DNA of 64,000 bases from Actinomycetospora lutea (GTDB lineage: Bacteria; Actinomycetota; Actinomycetes; Mycobacteriales; Pseudonocardiaceae): the NCBI RefSeq assembly GCF_028737205.1, contig NZ_JAQZAL010000004.1:62001-126000 (forward strand), written 5' to 3'. The notes beneath the pieces were generated by a model that was not told where the DNA came from, ran no database searches, and saw only the letters and a list, made by a program, of their open reading frames with translations. Shown in pieces: positions 52,454 to 62,210 of the stretch (position 1 is its first letter; each line of letters opens with the position of its first letter). Both the position numbers and the translations under genes were made by a program.

Positions 52454-54484
52454 GTGACCCCGCTGCCCCACGGTTCCTGGCCGACGCCGATCACGTCCGA
52501 GCGCGTCGTCGCGGCCGCGGTCCGCCTCGACGACGTCCGGCCCGACGGGCGCGGCGGCGTCGTGTGGGGCGAGAGCCGGGCGACCGAGGGCGGGCGCACG
52601 CAGCTCTTGCGCCGCGACGCGGACGGTGCGGTCGCCGACCTGCTGCCCGAGGGCGGCAACGCCCGCACCGCGGTCCACGAGTACGGCGGCGGCGCGTGGT
52701 GGGTCCACGAGGGCGTGGTCTTCGCCGTCGACTGGGCCGACCAGCGCCTGCGCCGCCTCGACGACGGCGTGGTCACGCTGCTGACCCCCGAGCCGGCGGT
52801 GCCGCGCGGCGACCGCTACGCCGACGGCGACGTCTCCCCGGACGGCACCTGGCTCGTCTGCGTCCGCGAGCACCACCCCCGCGAGGGCGCCCCGGCCACC
52901 GAGCCGGATGGTCCGGCTCCGCTGCGCTCCGCGTCCCGGGTCGTCAACGAGCTCGTGCGCCTCGACGCCCGGACGCCGGGGGAGCCGGAGGTGCTGGTCA
53001 GCGGCCCCGACTTCGTCGCCGCCCCGCGCCTGTCGCCCGACGCGACCCGGCTCGCGTGGATCTCCTGGGACCACCCGTCGATGCCGTGGGACGACACCGT
53101 GCTCACCGTGCGGGACCTGGCGACCGGCACCGACACCGTCGTCGCGGGCGGGCCGGGCGAGTCGGTCCTCGAGCCGGCCTGGCAGGCAGGAGGGGCGCAC
53201 GCCGATAGGGGCGCGCTGCACTTCCTCTCCGACCGCACCGGGTGGTGGAACCTCTACCGCTGGTCCGCCGACGAGGGCGTCACCCCGCTCGTGGTGATCG
53301 ACGCCGAGATCGGCCTGCCCGCCTGGCAGCTCGCCGGCGCCCGGCACGCGGCCGTCGGGGACCGCGTGGTGTTCGCGCGCTCGTCGCAGGGGTTCGACGC
53401 GCTGTGCGTCCGCGCCCCCGACGGCACGGTGACCGAGCTCGACACCCCGTTCACGGCGGTCCGCTCGGTGCGCGCGGAGGGGCCGGAGAGCGTCGTCTGC
53501 GTCGCCGGCTCGCCGACCGCCGAGGCCGGGGTGCACCGCGTCGCCCTCGACGGCACGGTGACCACGCTGCGCGCGCCCCGCGACCTCGGGCTGGACCCCG
53601 CGACGATCTCGGTCCCGGAGCCCATGACGTTCGCGTCGGTCGACGGCGAGGGCCGGCCGCGTGACGCCCACGCCCTGTACTACGCCCCCGTCGGCGACGG
53701 TCCCGACGGTGACCGTCCGCCCCTGCTCGTCGTGATCCACGGCGGCCCGACCGGACAGGCCAGCCCGGTGCTCGCCCTGGGCCTGCAGTACTGGACGAGC
53801 CGCGGCTTCGGGGTCGTCGACGTCGATTACGGCGGCTCCACCGGGTACGGCCGCGCCTACCGCGAGCAGCTCAAGGGCGCCTGGGGCCTCGTCGACGTCG
53901 CCGACTGCCTCGCCGCGGCCCGCGCGCTCGCCGACGCCGGGCGGGTCGACCCCGCGCGGCTGGCCATCCGGGGCGGCTCGGCGGGCGGGTTCACGACCCT
54001 CGCCGCGCTGGCCCGCGACGACACCCCGTTCTCCGCGGGCGCCGACCACTTCGGTGTCGCCGACCTCGAGGCACTCGCGCACGACACGCACAAGTTCGAG
54101 TCGCGCTACCTCGACGGGCTCGTCGGCCCCTACCCGGCGGCGCGCGACGTCTACGTGGAGCGCTCGCCGATCACGCACGTCGAGCGCTTCGCGACGCCGC
54201 TCATCGTGCTGCAGGGCGACGAGGACGCGATCGTCCCGCCGAACCAGTCGGAGATGATCGTCGAGGCGCTGCGCCGGCGCGGCGTCCCGGTCGCCTACCT
54301 GCTCTTCTCCGGCGAGCAGCACGGCTTCCGCCGGGCGGAGAACATCCGGCGCGCGCTCGACGCCGAGCTCGCCTTCTACGCCGAGATGTTCGGGTTCGCG
54401 CTGCCCGCCGGGGAGGACATCGCCCCCGTCCGGATCGAACGCGGATCGTCCGCTTCCGTCCCGGGCGCACGCGGTGCACAGTGA
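52454..54484 (+). CDS. S9 family prolyl oligopeptidase-like peptidase
   Basis: A 676-residue protein: N-terminal beta-propeller (about residues 1-400) and C-terminal alpha/beta hydrolase with catalytic Ser in IRGGSAGGFTTLAAL near 516, Asp in VLQGDEDAIVPPNQ near 595 and His in GEQHGFRRAENI near 625. It cleaves dipeptides or acylated N-termini from peptides, probably in the cytoplasm (no signal peptide). A dispersed repeat interrupts the propeller, inserting PDGPAPLRSAS between REHHPREG and VVNELVRLD. Confidence 0.9.
   Translation: MTPLPHGSWPTPITSERVVAAAVRLDDVRPDGRGGVVWGESRATEGGRTQLLRRDADGAVADLLPEGGNARTAVHEYGGGAWWVHEGVVFAVDWADQRLRRLDDGVVTLLTPEPAVPRGDRYADGDVSPDGTWLVCVREHHPREGAPATEPDGPAPLRSASRVVNELVRLDARTPGEPEVLVSGPDFVAAPRLSPDATRLAWISWDHPSMPWDDTVLTVRDLATGTDTVVAGGPGESVLEPAWQAGGAHADRGALHFLSDRTGWWNLYRWSADEGVTPLVVIDAEIGLPAWQLAGARHAAVGDRVVFARSSQGFDALCVRAPDGTVTELDTPFTAVRSVRAEGPESVVCVAGSPTAEAGVHRVALDGTVTTLRAPRDLGLDPATISVPEPMTFASVDGEGRPRDAHALYYAPVGDGPDGDRPPLLVVIHGGPTGQASPVLALGLQYWTSRGFGVVDVDYGGSTGYGRAYREQLKGAWGLVDVADCLAAARALADAGRVDPARLAIRGGSAGGFTTLAALARDDTPFSAGADHFGVADLEALAHDTHKFESRYLDGLVGPYPAARDVYVERSPITHVERFATPLIVLQGDEDAIVPPNQSEMIVEALRRRGVPVAYLLFSGEQHGFRRAENIRRALDAELAFYAEMFGFALPAGEDIAPVRIERGSSASVPGARGAQ
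52905..52936 (+). repeat. Dispersed GC-rich repeat inside the S9 peptidase gene
   Basis: CGGATGGTCCGGCTCCGCTG followed by CGCTCCGCGTCC. It is read in the opposite orientation to the HrpA and AccD2 copies, giving PDGPAPLRSAS in the beta-propeller. Confidence 0.65.
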
Positions 54485-54515
54485 GAGGCGTCACTCGGAG
54501 TGAGGAGGGATCGCC

Positions 54516-54950
54516 GTGGCGACCTCACGACTGGGCCGGTTCTTCGGACGCGGCCGCGACGCCCGGGCGGTCGGGACCGTGCCGCCCGCCTACACCGGTG
54601 TCGGTGCGCCGCGCCCGTACGACCCGCCGCCCGGCGCGCCCGGGCACGGCACCGCCGGCTACGGCACACCCCCGCCGCCCACGCCCGCCGGCGTGGTCAC
54701 CCGCGCGCAGTACGACGAGGCCGTGCGGCGCCGGCGCGAGGCCGACCAGCACGTGGGGGTGTTCGAGCGCTTCGACGCCAAGCTGAGCGAGCAGATCCAC
54801 GAGGCCACCGAGGCCGGACGCACCGACTACGTCCGCGAGCTGCTCTCGCGGCAGCGGTCGGTGCGCGCGCGCCTCGAGGAGGCGACGATGCGGCGCAACC
54901 GCCTGCTCGGGGTCGAGGAGGAGTACGGGGCCGCCACGCGGGGTCGGTAG
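54516..54950 (+). CDS. Pro/Gly-rich protein with C-terminal coiled coil, unknown
   Basis: A 144-residue soluble protein. Residues 1-60 are low-complexity (GAPRPYDPPPGAPGHGTAG); residues 62-140 form a long charged helix (TRAQYDEAVRRRREADQHVG, RFDAKLSEQIHEATEAGRTD). No family is recognised. TGAGGAGGGA lies 5-6 bp before the GTG. It stands 31 bp after the S9 peptidase and is convergent with the YbjQ gene. It may be a small cytoplasmic scaffold; no function is proposed. Confidence 0.65.
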   Translation: MATSRLGRFFGRGRDARAVGTVPPAYTGVGAPRPYDPPPGAPGHGTAGYGTPPPPTPAGVVTRAQYDEAVRRRREADQHVGVFERFDAKLSEQIHEATEAGRTDYVRELLSRQRSVRARLEEATMRRNRLLGVEEEYGAATRGR

Positions 54951-54962
54951 CTCAGACACGCT

Positions 54963-55355
54963 CTAGCGCTGGGTGTGCGGCACGACGTAGACGGCGGTGC
55001 CGTAGGCGGCGATCTCGCTCGCGGTCTGGGCGATCTCGTTGCAGTCGAAGCGCAGCGCGAGCACCGCGTTGGCGCCGAACGCCATCGCCTCCTCCGAGAG
55101 CCGCCCGAGGGCCTCGTGGCGCGAGTCGGACAGCAGCTTCGACAGGCCCTTGAGCTCGCCGCCGGCCATCGCCTTGAAGCCCGCGCCCATGGTCGAGAAC
55201 ATGTTCCGACTGCGGACCGTGAGCCCGAAGACCTCGCCGAACACGCGGACGACCTCGTAGCCCGGGAGGTCGTTCATGGTCGAGAGCAGGATCGGGTAGC
55301 GCTGGCCCTGGAACTGTCCGGGGTGCTGGCCGTGCTGCTGCTGCGGCTGGTTCAC
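54963..55355 (-). CDS. YbjQ-family (heavy-metal-binding-like) protein
   Basis: A 130-residue YbjQ/UPF0145 protein: LLSTMNDLPGYEVVRVFGEV, GLTVRSRN, SDSRHEALGRLSEEAMAFGA, NAVLALRFD. The family forms pentameric rings of unknown function. A Gln/His-rich N-terminal tail (QPQQQHGQHPGQFQGQ) precedes the domain and might bind metal. GTG start. Single gene between two convergent/divergent neighbours. Confidence 0.85.
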   Translation of the reverse strand: MNQPQQQHGQHPGQFQGQRYPILLSTMNDLPGYEVVRVFGEVFGLTVRSRNMFSTMGAGFKAMAGGELKGLSKLLSDSRHEALGRLSEEAMAFGANAVLALRFDCNEIAQTASEIAAYGTAVYVVPHTQR

Positions 55356-55428
55356 GAGTGCGGAGCGTAGCGGCGGGACCGGGCGCCGCGGGGCGACCCC
55401 GCCCGGCCTGTCGCCGCGTCGTCGCCGG

Positions 55429-56007
55429 TCAGACAGGGTGCGCGTGCAGGGCGGCCCGGGTCATCGTGGTGAGGATGTCGGCGGCGACGTCGGCGCCGGT
55501 GTGGGTGGCGCTGCGGGGTGTCGAGTTCATCAGCCCGAACGCCGCGTGCGCCGCGACGCGGGCGGCCTCGTCGCTCGCCGCGAGCTCGGCCCGGACCAGC
55601 GCGCCGACCCAGATCTCCACGTACGCCCGCTGCAGGCCGCGGACGCTGCGGCGCGCATCGTCGGGCAGGTTGGCGAGGTCGCGGTCCTGGACGGTGATCA
55701 GCTCGGGTTGGCGCAGCGCGAAGTCGGTGTGGAAGGCGACGAGCGCGTCGAGCAGCGCGACGGGGTCCGGGTGCTCGGCGGCGCGCTCCTGGCCGCCCGC
55801 CAGCAGGTGCTCGCTGATGCCGACCAGCATCTCGGCGAGCAGGCCCTCCTTCGACGGGAAGTGCCGGTAGAGCGCCGGCCCGCTGACCCCGACCGCCGCG
55901 CCGATCCCGTCGATGGACACGCCGTGGAAGCCGTGCCGGGCGAACAGGCGCGCGGCCTCGGTGAGGATCTGCTCGCGGCGAGACGTCGTGACCGGCACCC
56001 TCGGCAC
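55429..56007 (-). CDS. TetR-family regulator, BkaR-like
   Basis: A 192-residue TetR protein: SRREQILTEAARLFARHGFH, GVSIDGIGAAVGVSGPALYR, HFPSKEGLLAEML. It is divergent from accD1-accA1-fadE19, the same arrangement as Rv2506 (BkaR) next to the leucine-degradation genes of M. tuberculosis. The GTG at 56007 is used; a second GTG three codons later is possible. An AACG...CGTT palindrome lies in the 89-bp gap upstream. Predicted to repress both directions in the absence of an acyl-CoA ligand (inference). Confidence 0.85.
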   Translation of the reverse strand: MPRVPVTTSRREQILTEAARLFARHGFHGVSIDGIGAAVGVSGPALYRHFPSKEGLLAEMLVGISEHLLAGGQERAAEHPDPVALLDALVAFHTDFALRQPELITVQDRDLANLPDDARRSVRGLQRAYVEIWVGALVRAELAASDEAARVAAHAAFGLMNSTPRSATHTGADVAADILTTMTRAALHAHPV

Positions 56008-56042
56008 ACTAACGCCTCTTGCCAGGGCGTGTGAACGGTCGC

Positions 56043-56060
56043 TAACGTGAATGAGCGTTA
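56043..56060. promoter_or_regulatory. Candidate TetR operator upstream of accD1
   Basis: TAACGTGAATGAGCGTTA: symmetric outer pentamers TAACG/CGTTA and a central AT, 35 bp upstream of the TetR start and 36 bp upstream of accD1. Two further TAACG motifs flank it, as in operators with cooperative dimers. Confidence 0.55.
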
Positions 56061-56096
56061 ACGTGCCGCATCGGACGGACGACGAGGAGGTCGCGC

Positions 56097-57671
<1,575 letters not shown>

Positions 57672-57676
57672 GCGCG

Positions 57677-59704
57677 ATGTTCCAGAGCGTCCTCATCGCC
57701 AACCGCGGCGAGATCGCCGTGCGGATCACGCGGACCCTGCACGCGCGGGGGCTGCGGGCGGTCGCGGTGTACACCGACCCCGACGCTGGCGCCCCCCACG
57801 TCGCGGCCGCCGACGTCGCCGTCCGCGTGCCCGACTACCTCGACGGCGCGGCCATCCTCGAGGCCGGCCGCGCGGTCGGCGCGCAGGCCGTGCACCCCGG
57901 CTACGGCTTCCTGGCCGAGAACGCCGGGTTCGCCCGGCAGGTCGCCGACGCCGGGCTGACGTGGATCGGCCCGCCGCCCGAGGCCATCGAGGCGATGGGC
58001 GACAAGATCCGCGCCAAGGCGACGGTCGGCCCGGCGGGCGTCCCGCTCGTGCCCGGCTCCGACGGCTCGGGGCTCTCCGACGCCGAGGTCGCCGCCGCGG
58101 CGCGCGGGATCGGCTTCCCGGTGCTCCTCAAGCCCAGCGCCGGGGGCGGCGGCAAGGGCATGCACGTCGTGGAGCGCGACGGCGACCTCGAGGACGCGAT
58201 CGCGGCCGCCCGCCGCGAGGCCCGGGGCTCGTTCGGCGACGACACGCTGCTCGTCGAGCGCTACGTCACCGACCCCCGCCACGTCGAGATCCAGGTGCTC
58301 GCCGACGCCCACGGCACCGTCGTGCACCTCGGCGAGCGCGAGTGCTCGCTGCAGCGCCGCCACCAGAAGGTCGTCGAGGAGGCGCCGTCCGCGGTGCTCG
58401 ACGCCACGCAGCGCCACGCCATGGGGCAGGCGGCGGTCGAGGCCGCGCGCGCCTGCGGCTACGTCGGCGCCGGGACCGTCGAGTTCGTGACCAACGCCGA
58501 CGCGAGCGAGTTCTTCTTCCTCGAGATGAACACCCGCCTGCAGGTGGAGCACCCGGTCACCGAGGAGGTCGTGCGCGTGCGCAGCGGGCGGCTCGACCTC
58601 GTCGCCGAGCAGCTGCGCATCGCCGCCGGCGAGGAGCTGGGCTACGACCAGGGCGACGTGACGCTCGAGGGCCACGCCGTCGAGGTCCGCCTCTACGCCG
58701 AGGACCCGGCGCGCGGCTTCCTGCCCACGGGTGGCCGTGTCCTCGACCTGGTGTGGCCGGGGGGAGACGCAGCGCAGCGGAGCTCGACCATCGACGGAGG
58801 CGCGCGCGTCGACGCGGGCGTCGCGGCGGGTACCGAGGTCGGGTCCCGCTACGACCCGATGCTCGCCAAGATCATCACCTGGGGTCGCGACCGCGCGAGC
58901 GCGTTCGACCGCCTCGACGCCGCGCTGGCCGCCACCACCGTGCTGGGCGTGCGTACCAACCTCGCGTGGCTGCGCACCCTGATCGCCGACGAGGACGTCC
59001 GCGCCGGACGCCTGGACACCGGGCTGATCGCGCGCCTGCCCGTGCCGGCCGAGGACCTCCCCGACGACGTCCTCGCCGCGGCCGCGCTCGCGGGGCTGCT
59101 GGACCTCGCCGAGAAGGCCGCCGGCGACGACCCCTTCGACCGCATCGGCGGCTGGCGGCTCGGCGCCGACCCCGCCCCCGCGCGCTGGCGCGTGGTGCCC
59201 GCGGCCGGGGCCACCGGCGACCCGGTGGACGTCGCCGTCGCCGGCCCGCCCCACGCCGCCGTCGTCACGATCGGCGCCGAGGGGACCCCGCGCCCGGCGC
59301 AGGGCCGCCGCGAGGGCGCCGACGTCGTCCTGACCCTCGACGGCGCCACCCGCCGGTTCCGCACCGCGACGACCGGGGGCGCCGACGGGGTCCGCTGGCT
59401 CGGCCGCGAGGGCGGGGTCTGGGCGCTGCGCGAGCAGGAACGCCTGCGCGCCGCGCGCACCGCCGCCGGCGGGCAGGACGGCCCGCTCACCGCGCCGATG
59501 CCCGGCACGGTCACCGCCGTGGAGGTCGCCGAGGGCGACCACGTCACCGCAGGCCAGCGACTCGTCGTCGTCGAGGCCATGAAGATGGAGCACGTGGTGT
59601 CGGCGCCGGTCGACGGCGTGGTGAAGGACCTGGCCGCGACGGCCGGGGCCGCCGTCGCCCTCGACGCGCCGTTGGTCACCGTCGTGCCCGACCCAGGAGA
59701 ATGA
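57677..59704 (+). CDS. accA1: Methylcrotonyl-CoA-type carboxylase alpha subunit
   Basis: A 675-residue biotin carboxylase/BCCP protein: LIANRGEIAVRITRTL, HPGYGFLAENAGFARQVADA, KPSAGGGGKGMHVVERDGDL, ERECSLQRRHQKVVEEAPSA, EMNTRLQVEHPVTEEVVRV, and C-terminal VVEAMKMEHV with the biotinyl lysine. Partner of accD1. The ATG is used; a GTG three codons earlier forms a GTGA overlap with the accD1 stop and is equally plausible. A dispersed repeat near residue 365 inserts GDAAQRSSTIDGG before the ARVDAGVAAGTEV strand. Confidence 0.92.
   Translation: MFQSVLIANRGEIAVRITRTLHARGLRAVAVYTDPDAGAPHVAAADVAVRVPDYLDGAAILEAGRAVGAQAVHPGYGFLAENAGFARQVADAGLTWIGPPPEAIEAMGDKIRAKATVGPAGVPLVPGSDGSGLSDAEVAAAARGIGFPVLLKPSAGGGGKGMHVVERDGDLEDAIAAARREARGSFGDDTLLVERYVTDPRHVEIQVLADAHGTVVHLGERECSLQRRHQKVVEEAPSAVLDATQRHAMGQAAVEAARACGYVGAGTVEFVTNADASEFFFLEMNTRLQVEHPVTEEVVRVRSGRLDLVAEQLRIAAGEELGYDQGDVTLEGHAVEVRLYAEDPARGFLPTGGRVLDLVWPGGDAAQRSSTIDGGARVDAGVAAGTEVGSRYDPMLAKIITWGRDRASAFDRLDAALAATTVLGVRTNLAWLRTLIADEDVRAGRLDTGLIARLPVPAEDLPDDVLAAAALAGLLDLAEKAAGDDPFDRIGGWRLGADPAPARWRVVPAAGATGDPVDVAVAGPPHAAVVTIGAEGTPRPAQGRREGADVVLTLDGATRRFRTATTGGADGVRWLGREGGVWALREQERLRAARTAAGGQDGPLTAPMPGTVTAVEVAEGDHVTAGQRLVVVEAMKMEHVVSAPVDGVVKDLAATAGAAVALDAPLVTVVPDPGE
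58763..58796 (-). repeat. Dispersed GC-rich repeat inside accA1
   Basis: On the minus strand CGATGGTCGAGCTCCGCTGC followed by GCTGCGTCTCC. It is read in frame as DAAQRSSTIDG in the biotin carboxylase C-terminal lobe. Confidence 0.6.
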
Positions 59705-59706
59705 TC

Positions 59707-60849
59707 ATGCAGCTGTCCGACGAGCACGAGGCCCTGCGCGCCACGGTCGAGGAGTTCGCGCAGAAGGAGGTCGCGCCGGTCATCGGCGAGTACTACATCG
59801 CCGAGAAGTTCCCGTACGACCTCGTCGCGCAGATGGGCGAGATGGGCCTGTTCGGCCTGCCGGTGCCCGAGGAGTACGACGGCATGGGCGGCGACTACGT
59901 CGCGCTGTGCGTCGCCCTCGAGGAGCTCGGCCGCGTCGACCAGTCGGTGGCCATCACGCTCGAGGCGGGCGTGTCCCTGGGGATCATGCCGCTGCTGCGC
60001 TTCGGGTCCGACGAGCAGAAGCAGCAGTACCTGCCCGACCTCGCCACGGGCCGGCACCTGGGCGGGTTCGGGCTCACCGAGGCGGGCGGCGGGTCCGACG
60101 CCGGCGCCACGCGGACCACCGCGAAGCTCGACGGCGACGGGTGGGTGATCAACGGGACGAAGGCGTTCATCACCAACTCCGGCACCGACATCACCTCGCT
60201 CGTCACCGTCACCGCCGTCACCGACCGCGGCGAGGACGGCAAGAAGGAGATCTCGGCGATCCTCGTCCCGTCCGGGACCCCGGGCTTCACCGTCGCGCCC
60301 AGCTACTCGAAGGTCGGCTGGAACGCCTCGGACACCCACGAGCTCTCGTTCGACGACTGCCGAGTGCCCGCGGAGAACCTCGTCGGGACGCGGGGCCGGG
60401 GTTACGCGCAGTTCCTGTCGATCCTCGACGAGGGACGGGTCGCGATCGCCGCGCTGTCGACCGGCGCCGCGCAGGGCTGCGTCGACGAGTCCGTGCGCTA
60501 CGCCCGGGAGCGCGAGGCGTTCGGCGCCGCGATCGGGACCTACCAGGGCATCCAGTTCAAGATCGCCGAGATGGAGGCGCGCGCCGTGTGCGCCCGCCTG
60601 GCCTGGCACGACGCGGCCGAGAAGATGGCCGCCGGGCTGCCGTTCAAGAAGGAGGCGGCGGTCGCGAAGCTCGTGAGCTCGAACGCCGCGATGGACAATG
60701 CCCGCGACGCCACGCAGATCTTCGGCGGCTACGGCTTCATGAACGAGTACCCGGTGGCCCGCCACTACCGCGACTCGAAGATCCTGGAGATCGGCGAGGG
60801 CACCAGCGAGGTGCAGAAGATCCTCATCGCCCGCCACCTGGGCCTCTGA
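59707..60849 (+). CDS. fadE19: Acyl-CoA dehydrogenase of the isovaleryl/branched-chain type
   Basis: A 380-residue acyl-CoA dehydrogenase: MQLSDEHEALRATVEEFAQK, EYDGMGGDYVALCVALEELG, GLTEAGGGSDAGATRTTA, KAFITNSGTDITSLVTVTAV, QIFGGYGFMNEYPVARHYRD and EIGEGTSEVQKILIARHL with the usual catalytic/FAD motifs. The ATG at 59707 has AGGAGA 6 bp upstream and is preferred to the ATG at 59701, which overlaps the accA1 stop. It oxidises isovaleryl-CoA or a related branched acyl-CoA ahead of the carboxylase. The later genes of the mycobacterial cluster (MaoC, citE, bkd) do not follow here. Confidence 0.92.
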   Translation: MQLSDEHEALRATVEEFAQKEVAPVIGEYYIAEKFPYDLVAQMGEMGLFGLPVPEEYDGMGGDYVALCVALEELGRVDQSVAITLEAGVSLGIMPLLRFGSDEQKQQYLPDLATGRHLGGFGLTEAGGGSDAGATRTTAKLDGDGWVINGTKAFITNSGTDITSLVTVTAVTDRGEDGKKEISAILVPSGTPGFTVAPSYSKVGWNASDTHELSFDDCRVPAENLVGTRGRGYAQFLSILDEGRVAIAALSTGAAQGCVDESVRYAREREAFGAAIGTYQGIQFKIAEMEARAVCARLAWHDAAEKMAAGLPFKKEAAVAKLVSSNAAMDNARDATQIFGGYGFMNEYPVARHYRDSKILEIGEGTSEVQKILIARHLGL

Positions 60850-61189
60850 GCAGGGCCCGCTCGCGCAGGGCCAGGAACAGCGGGAACGTGAACGCCACGG
60901 CGAGCACGAAGCTCAGCACCACGAGCAGCGCGACGACGATCGGGCGGAAGCCCAGCCGGCGGCCCTCGACGACCATGACGATGCACGCCGCGATGGCCAT
61001 GACGATGATGTCGACGGCCGCCGAGCTGCTCGCGGGGTTGGCGAACCAGCCGCCCAGGTAGTCGGTGCCGCCGGTGGCGAAGAAGGACAGGTTGAAGTAC
61101 CAGGTCCCGACCAGGCCGATCACCGAGAGTGCCGCGTAGACCGCGACGAGGACGGGGCTGCCGGTGCGGCGGGGCGTGAGGGTCGTCAT
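60824..61189 (-). CDS. DUF2834-like membrane protein
   Basis: A 121-residue protein with three to four helices (about 13-33, 58-75, 82-105) and the DUF2834 pattern: VGTWYFNLSFFATGGTDYLG, WFANPASSSAAVDIIVMAIA, VEGRRLGFRP. Function unknown. The start overlaps the stop of the next membrane gene (ATGA), and its end overlaps fadE19 by 26 bp, convergently. Two-gene operon with the 325-residue membrane protein. Confidence 0.78.
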   Translation of the reverse strand: MTTLTPRRTGSPVLVAVYAALSVIGLVGTWYFNLSFFATGGTDYLGGWFANPASSSAAVDIIVMAIAACIVMVVEGRRLGFRPIVVALLVVLSFVLAVAFTFPLFLALRERALLRGPGGGR

Positions 61190-62163
61190 CGGGGCTCCAG
61201 GATCCGGTCGGGGGTGGGGCGGGCGCCGCGGCGCAGGACCAGCAGGGCGCCGGCCGCGGACGCGACGAGGAGGGCGGCCGCCGCGGCGAGCGTGGTGCCG
61301 TCCGGGGCGATCAGCGGCTGACCGCGCAGGGCCTGCCAGGTCAGCAGCACCGTGAGGCCGGTCCAGGCCGCCCCGGCGACGACGACGAGGTGGGCGCGCA
61401 CCCGCGCGTCGCGCAGCACCGGGCGGCGCGCGGCGAGCAGGCCCAGCCCGAGGGCGAGCAGCGGCAGGCCCTGCAGGGCGTGCAGCCCGACGAAGTGGGC
61501 GATGCGCAGGTCGCCGCCCGTGGTGCTCCATCCGACCAGCGGCAGGCCCGGCCCGCCGTCGGGGACAGCGACGGCGTGGGCGCCGACGGTCGGCATCGCG
61601 CCGGTGGCCTGCGCCGCGGCGACCTGGGCCCCGGTCGGGCCGGTCATGAGGAACGCCACGGCCATGCCGAGCAGGGTGACGACGAGCCCGAGGCGCACGG
61701 CCCACGCGGTGTCGATCGCGAGGCTGCGCTCGCGCAGCAGCAGGACGCCGAGCCCGGCGGTCGCGAGCCAGAGCACCACGATCGTCGTGCCCATCACGCT
61801 CCACACCGCCGTGTCGAGCGGCGTCGCGACGTTGAAGTGGCTGGCCCGCCCGCGCACCACCTGGCCCACGATCGCGATCATCTCGATCGTGCCCGCCACC
61901 GCGACGACGACGCCGGCGCGGCGGGCCCAGCGACGCGTGCGCGGCACCGCGACGAGGGAGATCATCCAGGCCAGCGTGGCGGAGTAGAGGACGAAGCTGA
62001 CCGAGAACTTGAGCGGCTTGGCCCAGAGGGGCTGGCCGCCGAGGAGACGGGGGTCGAGGACCAGCCCGGCGACGCACACGACCGCGAGCGCGGCCATGGC
62101 GACACAGAACGCGGCGAGGGACCGTGACTCCCTCGCCATCGAGCGGATAGTGACGCTGTCCAT
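61186..62163 (-). CDS. Multi-pass membrane protein, unknown function
   Basis: A 325-residue protein with about eight hydrophobic helices. Visible patches: LWAKPLKFSVSFVLYSATLA, GTIEMIAIVGQVVRGRASHF, FNVATPLDTAVWSVMGTTIV and LRIAHFVGLHALQGLPLLAL. No family is named with confidence. The ATG used lacks a ribosome-binding site; an ATG eight codons later (62139) is possible. Divergent from a MerR gene 47 bp away, which probably controls it. A GCGAGGG/CCCTCGC palindrome lies within the N-terminal codons. Confidence 0.75.
   Translation of the reverse strand: MDSVTIRSMARESRSLAAFCVAMAALAVVCVAGLVLDPRLLGGQPLWAKPLKFSVSFVLYSATLAWMISLVAVPRTRRWARRAGVVVAVAGTIEMIAIVGQVVRGRASHFNVATPLDTAVWSVMGTTIVVLWLATAGLGVLLLRERSLAIDTAWAVRLGLVVTLLGMAVAFLMTGPTGAQVAAAQATGAMPTVGAHAVAVPDGGPGLPLVGWSTTGGDLRIAHFVGLHALQGLPLLALGLGLLAARRPVLRDARVRAHLVVVAGAAWTGLTVLLTWQALRGQPLIAPDGTTLAAAAALLVASAAGALLVLRRGARPTPDRILEPR
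62114..62136. repeat. Short relative of the GCGAGGG element
   Basis: GCGAGGGA and TCCCTCGC are exact inverted 8-bp arms around a 7-bp centre. It lies within the first codons of the 325-residue membrane protein (encoding ARESRSLAA). It shares ends with the 47-bp elements at 37710 and 44617. Confidence 0.55.
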
Positions 62164-62185
62164 GAGTGGAGAGTAGAACTATCCG
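62144..62185. promoter_or_regulatory. Inverted repeat in the MerR divergent region
   Basis: CGGATAGT (62144-62151) and ACTATCCG (62178-62185) are exact inverted 8-mers 26 bp apart, straddling the start of the membrane protein and the MerR promoter region. They may be two operator half-sites for the MerR regulator. Confidence 0.45.
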
Positions 62186-62210
62186 TCCAGGGTGTCCAGA
62201 GGGGAGAGCG

